A stretch of DNA of 64,000 nt, taken from the NCBI RefSeq assembly GCF_025562755.1, contig NZ_CP103300.1:4651001-4715000 (forward strand), written 5' to 3'. A program made the position numbers and the translations under genes. The notes beneath the pieces are model-generated. The model was not told where the DNA came from, made no database searches, and was given only the letters and a program-made list of their open reading frames with translations. This document shows, piece by piece, positions 7,615-16,409 of the stretch; position 1 is the stretch's first letter; the number at the start of each line of letters is the position of its first letter. Source of the stretch: Endozoicomonas euniceicola (lineage in GTDB: Bacteria; Pseudomonadota; Gammaproteobacteria; Pseudomonadales; Endozoicomonadaceae).

Positions 7615-7656
7615 CCATCCATAACGGCAAAGCATTCGCAGCGCCGTTATGGGTGG
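7615..7656. terminator. Hairpin between the CRISPR array and cstA
   Basis: CCATCCATAACGGC (7615-7628) pairs with GCCGTTATGGGTGG (7643-7656), a 14-bp stem with one G-T pair, followed by AAAA on the plus strand. It lies 55 bp after the last repeat and just beyond the cstA stop (cstA runs toward it), so it may terminate both transcripts. Confidence 0.55.
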
Positions 7657-7705
7657 AAAATTCTGTGAGATTCGCTAAAGCCTTTGTTTCCAGAATGACT
7701 GAAAG

Positions 7706-9133
7706 TCAGGCTGCAGAATCTGCAACAGCCGTTGTTTTATTTTTCGCCAGGAAGGCGATCATGGCTACAACGGCAGCCGTAACACCGATTGGGTAGGAGA
7801 TAGCGGCGGACAGAGACAGCCCTTCAGGAGCCATAAGAATGTAAGTGGTGCACACAGCCGTCATAAACATAGCTGGCAGTGATACAAACCAGTGGCTCTT
7901 GTCTCGGGTGACCATATAGGCGGCAGCTGCCCACAGAACAATGGTAGCCAGAGTCTGGTTGGAAAACGCGAAATAACGCCAGATGATATTAAAGTCAACA
8001 AAGGTCAAAACGAAACCAACCGCAAATACAGGCAACGCCAGCTTGAGACGATTGGCTTTGCTGGTTTGCTCAATGCCAATCGCATCAGCAATGATCAGGC
8101 GCACACTGCGGAATGCGGTATCACCGGAAGTGATCGGGCAGGCAATGACTCCCAGAACGGCCAGCAGGCCACCAACACTGCCCATCAGTCCGACAGAGAC
8201 TTCCTTCACAACCAGACCGGCACCACCCTGAGACAGAACAGCGTTCAAGCCTTCCAGCCCATTTGGGAAGAAGGACATGGCAGCAGCAGCCCAGATCAGA
8301 GCCACAATACCTTCAGCAATCATTGCACCGTAAAAAATCGGACGTCCCTGGGTTTCATTTTGAGTGCAGCGAGCCATCAGGGGAGATTGTGTGGCGTGGA
8401 AGCCACTGATTGCGCCACAGGCAATGGTGGTGAACAGCATGGGGAAAATTGGCAGCCCTCTGGGGTGGATCAGGTCTGCGCCGATTTCAGGAACTGGCAA
8501 ACCATTGATAACGGTCATGCCGCCCACACCAAATGCCATGATGAGCAGTGCAGCACCGAAAACAGGGTAAATTTTGGCGATGACTTTATCCACAGGCAAA
8601 ACGGTTGCCACAAAGTAATAGCAAAGAATGATGCCAAGCCAGAAATTAGTGCTTGCCAGAATACCCTCGCCACCAAGGTTTGCCAGCAGACCAGCAGGCC
8701 CCATCATAAATACGACACCGACCAGTACAAGCAGTACCACAGAGAAAGCACGCATAAACTTGCGCGCTGGCTCACCGAGGTAGTGACCAACGATTTCAGG
8801 AACAGACTTCCCTTGGTGGCGAATAGAGAGCATACCTGAGAAATAGTCGTGCACTGCTCCCGCAAAGATGCAGCCAAGTACGATCCAGAGAAAAGCGGCA
8901 GGACCATACAGGGCTCCCATAACCGCACCAAAGATTGGCCCGAGACCGGCAATATTGAGGAACTGAATCAGAAAAATTTTGTACCAAGGGAGGGGAACAA
9001 AATCTACGCCATCCTCAAATTCAACAGCAGGAGTCTTACGATCAGGCTCGATGCCAAACCACCGCTCTACCAGTTTGCCGTAAATGAAGTAGCCCCCAAT
9101 CAATACAGCGAGCGAAATTAAAAAGCTTGTCAT
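7706..9133 (-). CDS. cstA: CstA-family carbon-starvation / peptide-pyruvate type transporter (short form)
   Basis: The 475-residue membrane protein has about a dozen hydrophobic segments. It shows the CstA signatures GLGPIFGAVMGALYGPAAFLWIVLGCIFAGAVHDY and GFHATQSPLMARC. Members import peptides or pyruvate-like nutrients under starvation. E. coli CstA is about 700 residues; the roughly 480-residue form is a known shorter subgroup. Its location inside a transposon, between the CRISPR array and tniQ, is unusual for a metabolic transporter, which makes it cargo. It is read convergently with the array. The start ATG 9133 is preceded by GGGAATG-type purines rather than a strong ribosome site. Confidence 0.85.
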   Translation of the reverse strand: MTSFLISLAVLIGGYFIYGKLVERWFGIEPDRKTPAVEFEDGVDFVPLPWYKIFLIQFLNIAGLGPIFGAVMGALYGPAAFLWIVLGCIFAGAVHDYFSGMLSIRHQGKSVPEIVGHYLGEPARKFMRAFSVVLLVLVGVVFMMGPAGLLANLGGEGILASTNFWLGIILCYYFVATVLPVDKVIAKIYPVFGAALLIMAFGVGGMTVINGLPVPEIGADLIHPRGLPIFPMLFTTIACGAISGFHATQSPLMARCTQNETQGRPIFYGAMIAEGIVALIWAAAAMSFFPNGLEGLNAVLSQGGAGLVVKEVSVGLMGSVGGLLAVLGVIACPITSGDTAFRSVRLIIADAIGIEQTSKANRLKLALPVFAVGFVLTFVDFNIIWRYFAFSNQTLATIVLWAAAAYMVTRDKSHWFVSLPAMFMTAVCTTYILMAPEGLSLSAAISYPIGVTAAVVAMIAFLAKNKTTAVADSAA

Positions 9134-9300
9134 AGGACATTCCCGTTGTCGTTTTTACTTTAGAGGCGTAACAGTAACCCCGTGATTGCCTCTGGAGTGT
9201 GGAAAATGAAAATCGTGCTAATAATAAGGTGCTTTTGCTTACAAAAAACTGACTGGAAACAATCGTTCTGAAGATATATTTGCGGCCTGGGAAAATACTG

Positions 9301-10182
9301 TCAGTTGAAAAGGGCTGCTAAAACTTCAGGGATATGGGTTCTTTCAACGGCTTCTACTGTGTTCCAAACCCAAGGTTTTTTAACGCCGTCTGCAAACCGA
9401 TAACGAATGCCTAACTGCTCCAAACCGGCATCGGTAAAGCGCTGTTCAATCTTCTTCTGAAGCAATCCGGCTGCACTGATGCTGCTTATTCCCAAATGGT
9501 TCTGAAGCTCTTCAGGAGAGGTAAGTGAATTTACCGGGCCACTGAGCTGGTCATGAATTTCTTTCTCAACAAGCAGCCTGCCAGGCTTGCCAGTGGTTGC
9601 GTCTGAATAGGAAGGCAGCAGAAAGCACTCCTCCCCATTCGGAATAATCCCGACAGGCGCCAACTTACACATATGCCGATGACAGGCAAAAGCAAATTTG
9701 CAGCAATGGCTCCGGTGCCAATAGGCGACACCATACTGGCTAATATCGTCAGTAATACACTCTGGGCAGTATTTCAGATAATAGAGATCAAGACTCTGAA
9801 CGTAGAAAAACTGTTCCAGCATCAGCCTGATTGACAGCGGGTTCCTGCCAATCCATTTCGCAATGTGTTTTCGATTGGATAGAGAGAGCGTTGGTGCATA
9901 GAGCCTGAACAGTGTCGTTTCCATAATGCTTTTGGGGAACGACCAGTAGGGTTTAAGGCAAGTTTCCCAAAAACGGTAATACTGGCTGCCAATCATCTCC
10001 AGGTCGGATGCCAGCAACATTGGGTCAAAGATATGTTTGAGTGTGCGCCGGTGCGTAAAACCGGCATCGACGAGGTATGCCCGGCACAAAAGGCTATAGA
10101 GGGATTCATCGGGTAGTGGTGGAGATGACAAAGAAAGCACAGTGTTTTCAACCTTTACAGCTCTCAGCAGAATCACTAACAA
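9301..10182 (-). CDS. tniQ: Short TniQ-family protein, candidate Cascade adaptor
   Basis: The 293-codon frame carries the TniQ opening PLPDESLYSLLCRAYL. It also has a zinc-binding knuckle from Cys139-X2-Cys142 through HRSHCC to CHRHMC (ending Cys172), with YGVAYWHRSHC between, the TniQ signature. The only in-frame starts are non-ATG. TTG 10182 gives the full frame, but GTG 10140, behind AAAGG, places the conserved motif near the N-terminus and is likelier. It is half the length of the TnsD at 27917-29827. In CASTs the short TniQ binds Cascade, while the long TnsD reads a fixed site. It stands alone, 2.5 kb from the cas genes, and shares the GTTAGCGAAT motif with their leader. Confidence 0.85.
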   Translation of the reverse strand: MLVILLRAVKVENTVLSLSSPPLPDESLYSLLCRAYLVDAGFTHRRTLKHIFDPMLLASDLEMIGSQYYRFWETCLKPYWSFPKSIMETTLFRLYAPTLSLSNRKHIAKWIGRNPLSIRLMLEQFFYVQSLDLYYLKYCPECITDDISQYGVAYWHRSHCCKFAFACHRHMCKLAPVGIIPNGEECFLLPSYSDATTGKPGRLLVEKEIHDQLSGPVNSLTSPEELQNHLGISSISAAGLLQKKIEQRFTDAGLEQLGIRYRFADGVKKPWVWNTVEAVERTHIPEVLAALFN

Positions 10183-10194
10183 TCGTTAGCGAAT
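10174..10194. promoter_or_regulatory. Palindromic operator-like site upstream of tniQ
   Basis: CACTAAC at 10174-10180 faces GTTAGCG at 10185-10191, extended to GTTAGCGAAT (10194). The same 10-mer lies in the CRISPR leader at 6858-6867. It overlaps the first possible tniQ start and sits in the divergent gap before the exchanger gene, so it may control either gene. Confidence 0.4.
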
Positions 10195-10342
10195 TAAACC
10201 TGTATTTTGGTTAACTTTTGACATATTCGCTGCTTCATTGAACAGTTCGAAGCTTAGCCGTGTGAAATACTATTGTTTGATATATTCAATTTATGTATAA
10301 GGTATCAGCCAACAATTACTATTTTACATATTAGGGTTTTTT

Positions 10343-11410
10343 ATGGGGCTTTTGTCGTCTTTTCTAATAGTTCTGATTGTTTCAGTCGTCATTAAATATG
10401 CCTGTGACACCTTTGAACAAAGTGCTGAATATCTTGGGCGCAACATGAGTGAGGGGGTTAAAGGGGGGCTGATCAATGCAATAGGCTCTTCTTTACCAGA
10501 GATGATGACAGCTTTTGCTCTGTTATTTTTGCTTAGAGATGAAGCTGGCTTTGCTGCCGGTATCTCTGTAACAGTAGGTAGCGCTGTTTTTAACGCTGTT
10601 GTTATTCCTCTGGTATGCATTCTGGCCGTTCGTATCTGGGGAGTCGATGGCAACCCCGTGAAGTCATTTGAGGTCAGTAAGGTTGCTCTGAGGCGAGATG
10701 GCTTCTGGTTACTCACCAGTGAATTTGTTCTTATCGCGTTGTTAATGTCTTTTGATGTTTTCCAGTGGTGGATGGGGGCTGTCCTGATTATTGTTTATTT
10801 GGGATACCTGATACACATGCTTAAGAGCTGTGGTCAAGACGGTGAAGATGACTATGAATATGAGTCACTGGAGAGTGGCTCAGCTATAGAAGCATTGGTT
10901 AAATTTGATTTCAATAAAGTCTTCTTTAATGACAAACCTCTTACCAAAGGGTCTGCCTGTGTCAATTTGCTTCTGGCAACTGTAGTCATTGGTATCGCCT
11001 GTCACTTCCTGAGTATCGCAGTTGTCGGTATTGCTGATGGGCTTGGTATTCCTGTTTACATGTCTGCGCTTATCTTTGCGGCTGGTGCTACCTCTGTACC
11101 AGATACTTTCCTTAGTGTAAAAGATGCAATTAAAGGGGATTATGATGATGCTGTTGCTAATGCTTTTGGCAGCAACACATTTGACATTACTGTTGCATTA
11201 GGTCTCCCTCTGCTGGTGTATGGACTGACAATGGGAGATGTACCAATGCCTCAAGGACAAGATGTGGCTATGCTTCGGATCGTTCTGGTTGGTATAACCT
11301 CAGCTGTTCTTGCGTTGTTGTATTTTCCTAAAAAGATCAACGGTTTTACAGCCGCAGGTTTGGCCTCTCTCTTTGCTGTGTGGGTCGGTTACATTAGTTG
11401 GGCACTGTAA
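10343..11410 (+). CDS. Sodium/calcium exchanger family (CaCA) cation antiporter
   Basis: The 355-residue integral membrane protein has two homologous halves, each with the exchanger alpha-repeat: GSSLPEMMTAF (near residue 50) and GATSVPDTFLSV...NAFGSNTFDITV (near residue 255). An acidic cytosolic loop (EDDYEYESLES) lies between them. Members exchange Na+ or H+ for Ca2+ or related cations. The gene precedes terB on the same strand. Ter systems often carry such exchangers, which fits a metal or calcium role, since TerD domains bind Ca2+. AGGG lies 6 nt before the ATG. A short GGGGC-TAA-GCCCC hairpin follows at 11421-11433. Confidence 0.85.
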   Translation: MGLLSSFLIVLIVSVVIKYACDTFEQSAEYLGRNMSEGVKGGLINAIGSSLPEMMTAFALLFLLRDEAGFAAGISVTVGSAVFNAVVIPLVCILAVRIWGVDGNPVKSFEVSKVALRRDGFWLLTSEFVLIALLMSFDVFQWWMGAVLIIVYLGYLIHMLKSCGQDGEDDYEYESLESGSAIEALVKFDFNKVFFNDKPLTKGSACVNLLLATVVIGIACHFLSIAVVGIADGLGIPVYMSALIFAAGATSVPDTFLSVKDAIKGDYDDAVANAFGSNTFDITVALGLPLLVYGLTMGDVPMPQGQDVAMLRIVLVGITSAVLALLYFPKKINGFTAAGLASLFAVWVGYISWAL

Positions 11411-11461
11411 TTATCTTTGGGGGGCTAAGCCCCTCAATTTATATTTGAGCGGAGATAAATT

Positions 11462-11914
11462 ATGCTTAAGAGTTTATTTGATCAGGCAAAATCAAAACTG
11501 TTAGACCTGAAAAATGAAGCAATAAAGTATAAATCCAAAGAGTTTCTGCATGCAGCGCTCGGTGGCAGCGCACTGGTAATCATGGCTGACGGCAATATTG
11601 ACGCCAATGAAAAGTCAAAAATGATGCGTTTTATTCAGAGTAATGACGCCCTGTCTATTTATGAAACATCTGAAGTGGTGAAAATCTGGAAAGACTACAT
11701 TGAAACCATCGAGCTGGATGCAGATATAGGTGAGGCTAAAGCTTTTGACGCTCTTGGCAAAATTAAAGGGAAAGACGACCAGGCGAAGCTTGTGATGAGA
11801 ATGGTCATCGCTATTGGTGCAGCTGATGGTAATTTTGATCCAGACGAAAAACGTATTGCTTCTCGGGTGGCTCGCGAACTGGATCTGGAACCGTCGGAGT
11901 TTGGCCTCGCCTAA
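11462..11914 (+). CDS. terB: TerB-domain tellurite-resistance protein
   Basis: The 150-residue, mostly helical protein contains the TerB repeat pattern twice: VIMADGNIDANEKSKMMRFI and AIGAADGNFDPDEKRIASRVA. These acidic loops are the presumed metal-binding sites. TerB is a cytosolic partner of TerC/TerD-type proteins in stress and phage-defence operons. The gene ends directly at the HAD gene's ATG (TAA then ATG), showing tight operon structure. Confidence 0.88.
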   Translation: MLKSLFDQAKSKLLDLKNEAIKYKSKEFLHAALGGSALVIMADGNIDANEKSKMMRFIQSNDALSIYETSEVVKIWKDYIETIELDADIGEAKAFDALGKIKGKDDQAKLVMRMVIAIGAADGNFDPDEKRIASRVARELDLEPSEFGLA

Positions 11915-12523
11915 ATGAGTAACACATTGGTACTTTTTGATTTCGATGAAACGATAATCAAGGAAAACTCAGTAAAAAAGTTATTACATGCAGCGTCAGG
12001 CAGACGCTTCTTGTGGCCTATCGCAATACCTGCTCTGGTGGACTTCTCTGGATGGAAACAACTAAGGCAGAATATTAAAAACAGAGTATACAACGAGTGC
12101 TTATATGCATTAAGTGACACTGATCAATATCATTTTGGCCGGGCTTTTGGTATAAGATTTACCCTCAATTCAGAGGTGTGGGAAAAGATGAAGTACCACC
12201 ATGAGCAAGGGCACACAATCTGGATTGTGACAGCTTCACCTCAGCCCTACGTTAAGGGGCTGGCAGAGGCTTTGAGTTTGCCATGCGAACTTGTAATTGG
12301 CACTCGGCTACCTTCCACCCCTGAGTTATTTGACCTCACTGAAATTGAATGTTCTGGTGGTAAAAAGGTGGATGAAGTTAACGCACAGCTTGCAAAGGGT
12401 GCGTTTTGTTTCAATACCATTTTGGCGTACGGCAACCTTCCCTGGGATCGCGAGATGCTTTCCATGGCTCATGAAGGCTACGTAGTCACAAATGGCAGAG
12501 TCAGTAAATACGGTAGAGATTAG
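11915..12523 (+). CDS. HAD-superfamily phosphatase (SerB-like IB subfamily)
   Basis: The 202-residue protein begins with the nucleophile motif DFDETI (family DxDxT) and has WIVTASP (motif II). Lys in the GGKK stretch serves as motif III. AYGNLPWDREML replaces the usual GDS.xD motif IV. It is a soluble phosphotransfer or phosphatase enzyme of unknown substrate; HAD proteins of this kind accompany several Ter operons. It abuts terB upstream and the next terD starts 1 nt after its stop. Confidence 0.75.
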   Translation: MSNTLVLFDFDETIIKENSVKKLLHAASGRRFLWPIAIPALVDFSGWKQLRQNIKNRVYNECLYALSDTDQYHFGRAFGIRFTLNSEVWEKMKYHHEQGHTIWIVTASPQPYVKGLAEALSLPCELVIGTRLPSTPELFDLTEIECSGGKKVDEVNAQLAKGAFCFNTILAYGNLPWDREMLSMAHEGYVVTNGRVSKYGRD

Positions 12524-12524
12524 T

Positions 12525-13100
12525 ATGGCTATTAACCTACAGAAAGGTGGAAGGGTCAACCTGAAAAAAGAGGCTCCAGACCTCTCCAATATTCATCTTG
12601 GGCTGGGCTGGGATCTTCGTAAAACAGACGGCACTGATTTTGATCTGGATGCATCCATTCTTATGCTTGATCAGAATGATAAAGCGATCGGCGAAGGTGG
12701 CTTTGTGTTCTATAACAATGCAAATAGTGAATGCGGCTCAGTCAAACATCTGGGGGATAACAGAACAGGCGAGGGTGAGGGAGATGATGAAGTGCTAACT
12801 GTAGAACTCCCTAAAATTCCTGATTTTGTAAGCAAGCTTCTTGTCGCTGTTACTATTCATGATGCCGAAGCTCGCAACCAGAATTTTGGCATGATTGATA
12901 ATGCTTTTGTCCGGGTGGCAAACAAGGATACTGGCGAAGATATCGCTCGTTACGACCTGACAGAAGATTATAGCGCTGAAACGTCACTTATTTTTGGTGA
13001 ATTGTACAAAAAAGATGGCGCATGGCGCTTTGCTGCCAAGGGTGACGGCTTTGCTGGCGGCCTTGTAGCATTTTTAAACACTTACGGCCTGAGTGCTTAA
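12525..13100 (+). CDS. terD: TerD-family calcium-binding stress protein (copy 1)
   Basis: The 191-residue protein begins MAINLQKGGRVNLKKEAP and contains the canonical features: LGWD, FDLDAS, FYNNANSECGSVKHLGDNRTGEGEGDDE, TIHDAEARNQNFG and RYDLTEDYS. The acidic loops bind Ca2+ in family structures. ATG 12525 is chosen over an upstream in-frame start because all relatives start MxIxLxKGG and the upstream stretch belongs to the HAD gene. Confidence 0.92.
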   Translation: MAINLQKGGRVNLKKEAPDLSNIHLGLGWDLRKTDGTDFDLDASILMLDQNDKAIGEGGFVFYNNANSECGSVKHLGDNRTGEGEGDDEVLTVELPKIPDFVSKLLVAVTIHDAEARNQNFGMIDNAFVRVANKDTGEDIARYDLTEDYSAETSLIFGELYKKDGAWRFAAKGDGFAGGLVAFLNTYGLSA

Positions 13101-13141
13101 GTTGTAAACCTGTATCATTTGTTAGTTAAGGATTAATTTTC

Positions 13142-13720
13142 ATGGCTGTATCTCTTTCAAAAGGTGGCAACCTGTCTCTGGATAAAGCAGCTCCGGGGAT
13201 TAAAAATGTTTTGATCGGTCTTGGTTGGGATGAGCGTGCAACCGATGGTGTAGAGTTTGATCTGGATGCCAGCGTATTTCTGATTAAATCAGATGGGAAA
13301 GTGCGTGGTGACCATGACTTCATTTTTTACAACCAGCTGAAATCTCAGTGTGGCTCTGTAGAGCACACTGGTGATAACTTAACCGGTGGAGGTGAAGGTG
13401 ATGACGAGTCTATAAAAGTAGATTTATCTATGGTACCCACCGAAATTGATAAAATTGCAGTGACTGTAACCATTCATGACGCTGAGGCAAATGGTCTCAA
13501 TTTTGGCCAAGTAGCCAACGCTTTCATTCGGATTGTCAATGAAGCTGACAACCAGGAAGTTTGTCGCTACGACCTGTCTGAAGATTACAGTATTGAAACT
13601 GCGATGATCTTCGGTGAACTATACCGCCACGGTGGTGAGTGGAAGTTCCGTGCTGTTGGTCAGGGTTATGAAGGTGGCCTGAAAGCCATGGCTCTGAACT
13701 ATGGCGTTAACATTGGTTAA
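13142..13720 (+). CDS. terD: TerD-family calcium-binding stress protein (copy 2)
   Basis: The 192-residue protein is clearly paralogous to the preceding one: MAVSLSKGGNLSLDKAAPGIKNVLIGLGWD, FDLDASVFLI, SVEHTGDNLTGGGEGDDE, TIHDAEANGLNFGQ, RYDLSEDYSIETAMIFGELYRH. It lies 41 bp after copy 1. Ter operons usually encode several TerD-fold proteins that assemble under the membrane. Confidence 0.92.
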   Translation: MAVSLSKGGNLSLDKAAPGIKNVLIGLGWDERATDGVEFDLDASVFLIKSDGKVRGDHDFIFYNQLKSQCGSVEHTGDNLTGGGEGDDESIKVDLSMVPTEIDKIAVTVTIHDAEANGLNFGQVANAFIRIVNEADNQEVCRYDLSEDYSIETAMIFGELYRHGGEWKFRAVGQGYEGGLKAMALNYGVNIG

Positions 13721-13763
13721 TACTATATTTTCGTGGGTAGCCTGCCTGCGGTGATGGGTGTAT

Positions 13764-13788
13764 CTGGGCATATAGCATATATGCCCAG
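13764..13788. terminator. Perfect hairpin after the second terD
   Basis: CTGGGCATATA (13764-13774) and TATATGCCCAG (13778-13788) form an 11-bp perfect stem with a GCA loop, 44 bp after the terD stop. No long T-run follows, so it may attenuate transcription or protect the mRNA 3' end rather than fully terminate. Confidence 0.5.
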
Positions 13789-14293
13789 TTCACACTTAAA
13801 AGAAAAAGGTTCTTGATGGATTCTGGGAGCTGTTCTCAGCCCCCCAGTGCGGTTTTCCCGTCTACAAATAGCGAGTATTTAGGCGTAAAACTGTCCACTG
13901 TGAAGCTGAATGTTCTCTCGCTAACCCAAAATGTTACGGATGTATAAGTCAGTTCCGTTGATCTGATGGCGTAACAGTGCAAATTCGTTGACCTGCCGCT
14001 TTTGTTTTTTCTGGTCACCATCAGTCGCTGAGAGTCAGAGTCAGGATCAGTTGTTTGTACTTAATGTCACTCAACATATCGAACTGGCAGATTAGTCAGG
14101 AGTTTGATCTGAATGCCAACGATGATCAGGAAATGACTCAGTAACTCATTTTGCCGCAGCGATGATGAGTTCGCTCGTGATGAAGGCAATGATGGCTTCC
14201 ATAACGGTGTTGTTTAGGTATCTCCCCGGAATCCATCTATAACCATCGTAAATTACACGTACAAAAATTAATTTTTATTAAAAGGAGCAAGAA
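13789..14293. other. Gene-poor gap inside the Ter cluster, possibly holding decayed terD sequence
   Basis: No convincing gene spans these 505 bp. A 43-codon frame at 13816-13947 starts MDSGSCSQ and has no ribosome site worth noting. Near 14099-14146 the translation reads EFDLNANDDQEMTQ then stops, resembling the EFDLDAS motif of terD, so this may be a relic of a further terD copy. A good AAGGAG lies 7 nt before the next ATG. Confidence 0.3.
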
Positions 14294-14905
14294 ATGGCTA
14301 TCAGCTTGCAAAAAGGACAACGCATCTCTCTTGAGAAAGATAATGGTTCTTCATTGCAAAAAATGTGTATTGGGGTTAACTGGGGAGCTATCGAGAAGAG
14401 AGGTTTTTTTGGACGCAAAAAAATGGAAGCTGTTGACCTCGACGCTTCTGTTGGTATATTTGCCGACAATGGTCAGCTTCTTGATGTTGTGTATTTTGGA
14501 CAACTTAAGTCAAAATGCGGAAGTATTGTACACTCTGGCGATGATTTGACCGGTGATATGGATGGGGATGATGGCTTGGATAACGAAGTTATCCAAATTG
14601 ATCTGAACAGGCTGTCGCCTCGGGCGAGTCAGCTGGCCTTTGTTTTGAATAGCTTCCGTGGGCATGATTTTAAGGATATTCCTTTTGCCCGAATCCGAAT
14701 TTATGAAGGCTCACCAGAATATGTAAGCCAAGAGTTCGCACGATTTGATATTGCAAACGATGCAGCTTTCGGTGGCTCTGTGTCTATGATCATGGGTAAA
14801 ATGTATAAGCATAACGGTCAGTGGAAATTTAACTCCATTGGTCAGCCAACCCGTGATGCAAAGCTTGAGCAGACGCTTACTACGTTCGCTCGTGAATGCG
14901 CTTAA
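14294..14905 (+). CDS. TerD-family protein, TerX/TerZ-like
   Basis: The 203-residue protein starts MAISLQKGQRISLEKDNGSSL and has GVNWGAIEKRGFFGRKK, an insertion typical of TerX/TerZ-like members. It also has VDLDASVG, CGSIVHSGDDLTGDMDGDDGLDNE and RFDIANDAAFGGSVSMIMGKMYKHNGQWKF. It belongs to the Ca2+-binding Ter stress complex. AAGGAG precedes the ATG with 7-nt spacing. It starts a new transcription block after a 570-bp gap and is followed 15 bp later by terA. Confidence 0.88.
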   Translation: MAISLQKGQRISLEKDNGSSLQKMCIGVNWGAIEKRGFFGRKKMEAVDLDASVGIFADNGQLLDVVYFGQLKSKCGSIVHSGDDLTGDMDGDDGLDNEVIQIDLNRLSPRASQLAFVLNSFRGHDFKDIPFARIRIYEGSPEYVSQEFARFDIANDAAFGGSVSMIMGKMYKHNGQWKFNSIGQPTRDAKLEQTLTTFARECA

Positions 14906-14919
14906 CGGGGTAGTGTCGT

Positions 14920-16068
14920 ATGACTATCCAGCTGACACCAGGGGCCAATGCGCCGCTTCCTACCGCTGAAATATCGGTATCAGTCAAGACAGGCAAGGCA
15001 GCGGATGTCTCAGCTTTTCGACTGTACGCCGGGGGTAAAACAAAAAAAGACTCAGATTTCGTTTTTTACGGCCAGAAGATCAATGATGACAGTACTGTAA
15101 AGCTGGTTAGTCAGGGACTGGATACAGTTTTTAATGTTGACTTAGTCCGCATGAAAAATGATGTACAGCGCCTGGCTTTCTCAGCAACAGTTGATACTGG
15201 CACTATCTCGAATTTGGGTACTGTTAGTATCAGTGTTGCACAGGGTGTCAATATATTGGTACAAGCTGAAGTACCAATGGCTGGTCGGACTGAATCAGCA
15301 CTGATTCTCGGTGAATTATACCGCCGAAATAATGAGTGGAAGTTCAGGTTTGTCTCTCAAGGATTCAATGGTGGTTTGGCACCTTTAGCTGAACACTTTG
15401 GTGTTGATATTGCCAGTGACAACAGCCATTCAACCCCGTCACCGTCTTCCTCAAGTGCAAAGTCCATCAGTCTGAGCAAGATTACCCTGACAAAGTCGAA
15501 CCCGACAATCAGCCTGGAAAAGCGTGACAGCTCTTACGGAATGATGAAAGTTAACCTGAACTGGAATCAGAAAAGCACAGGGGGTGGACTCTTTAGTTTC
15601 TTTAAGAGCAATGCTATTGATCTTGATCTTGGTGCTTTTGTCAAACTCAAAAATGGCAACAAGCATGTTATCCAGGCTTTAGGTGAAGGCTTTGGTAGCT
15701 ACACCTATGAGCCATTTGTTGAACTTCAGGGCGACGACCGCACTGGGGCTGTTTCAGATGGTGAATGGCTTCATATCAATGGCAGCAAGTGGGCTGAAAT
15801 AGACGAGGTATTAATTTTTACCTTTATTTATGAAGGAGTACCCAATTGGGCAGAAACCGATGGTGTCGTTACCCTGCATATGCCCAATCAACCACCGGTA
15901 GAGACTAAACTGACTGAAGGCAATAACCAGGGAATGTGCGCTATTGCACGGCTGGTTAATGTCAGCGGTGTGCTTAAGGTTGAGCGTATTAACCAATACT
16001 TCAAAGGTCATAGCTGCATGGATGAGGCTTTTGGCTGGGGATTCCGCTGGGTCAGAGGCAGTAAGTAA
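14920..16068 (+). CDS. terA: TerA-like protein with two TerD-type domains
   Basis: The 382-residue protein has an N-terminal TerD-fold half (FVFYGQKIND, SALILGELYRRNNEWKFRFVSQGFNGGLAPLAEHFGV) and a Ser/Pro-rich linker near residue 175. The C-terminal half has NLNWNQKSTGGGLFSFF, DLDLGAFVKL, GDDRTGA and ACHSCMDEAFGWGFRW-like ending residues. The length matches TerA (about 385). The N-terminal half lacks the usual FDLDAS loop, so its Ca2+ site may be lost. A strong terminator follows directly. Confidence 0.82.
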   Translation: MTIQLTPGANAPLPTAEISVSVKTGKAADVSAFRLYAGGKTKKDSDFVFYGQKINDDSTVKLVSQGLDTVFNVDLVRMKNDVQRLAFSATVDTGTISNLGTVSISVAQGVNILVQAEVPMAGRTESALILGELYRRNNEWKFRFVSQGFNGGLAPLAEHFGVDIASDNSHSTPSPSSSSAKSISLSKITLTKSNPTISLEKRDSSYGMMKVNLNWNQKSTGGGLFSFFKSNAIDLDLGAFVKLKNGNKHVIQALGEGFGSYTYEPFVELQGDDRTGAVSDGEWLHINGSKWAEIDEVLIFTFIYEGVPNWAETDGVVTLHMPNQPPVETKLTEGNNQGMCAIARLVNVSGVLKVERINQYFKGHSCMDEAFGWGFRWVRGSK

Positions 16069-16075
16069 AGCTGTT

Positions 16076-16104
16076 AAAAGGGTCAGCCAAAGGCTGATCC
16101 TTTT
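16076..16104 (+). terminator. Rho-independent terminator after terA
   Basis: AAAAGGGTCAGCC (16076-16088) pairs with GGCTGATCCTTTT (16092-16104) over 13 positions with one G-T pair and an AAA loop, ending in TTTT. It closes the terX-terA transcript. Confidence 0.8.
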
Positions 16105-16409
16105 CCCGACTCTTTGAAGTGCGAAGTGGTTCTCATGAAGGGCTGCAAGAAATAGACGTGAATTTGGTGGGCAGCACTTGTGACAACATTTTTTTGCCTC
16201 ACAGCAAGCATTACTGTTAGAAGCAAGCAGTTTATTAGCATAGATGCATATTTGAATTCATGTAGTTCAGGAAGCTCCTGCAGACCTTCGCACAGCCACT
16301 CTGGTGACCGCTAGTGACATCTTATTCAAGCTTTTTCCCTCTATTAAGTTTCCCCTCAAGTAACGTCCGGTATGTTAAGGGCATAGCAACTTTTTATCGA
16401 GAGTAATCC
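16105..16409. other. Intergenic gap before the DUF4236 gene
   Basis: No coding frame or repeat worth naming was seen in these 305 bp. The AT-rich end presumably contains the promoter for the second Ter transcript (DUF4236 through the kinase). Confidence 0.4.

Noticed and set aside
7892..8839. Long plus-strand frame (315 codons) opposite cstA
   Set aside because: Antisense shadow of a clear membrane transporter; Gln/Asn/His-rich composition and no ribosome site.
9221..9244. ATAATAAGGTGCTTTTGCTTACAA near cstA as an internal TnsB site or nested transposon end
   Set aside because: Only loosely similar to the end sites, contains an inserted stretch, and no partner or duplication was found.
1839..10182. 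A functional defence-type I-C system
   Set aside because: No helicase-nuclease Cas3 or adaptation gene lies in the element, and all genes fit the CAST pattern better.
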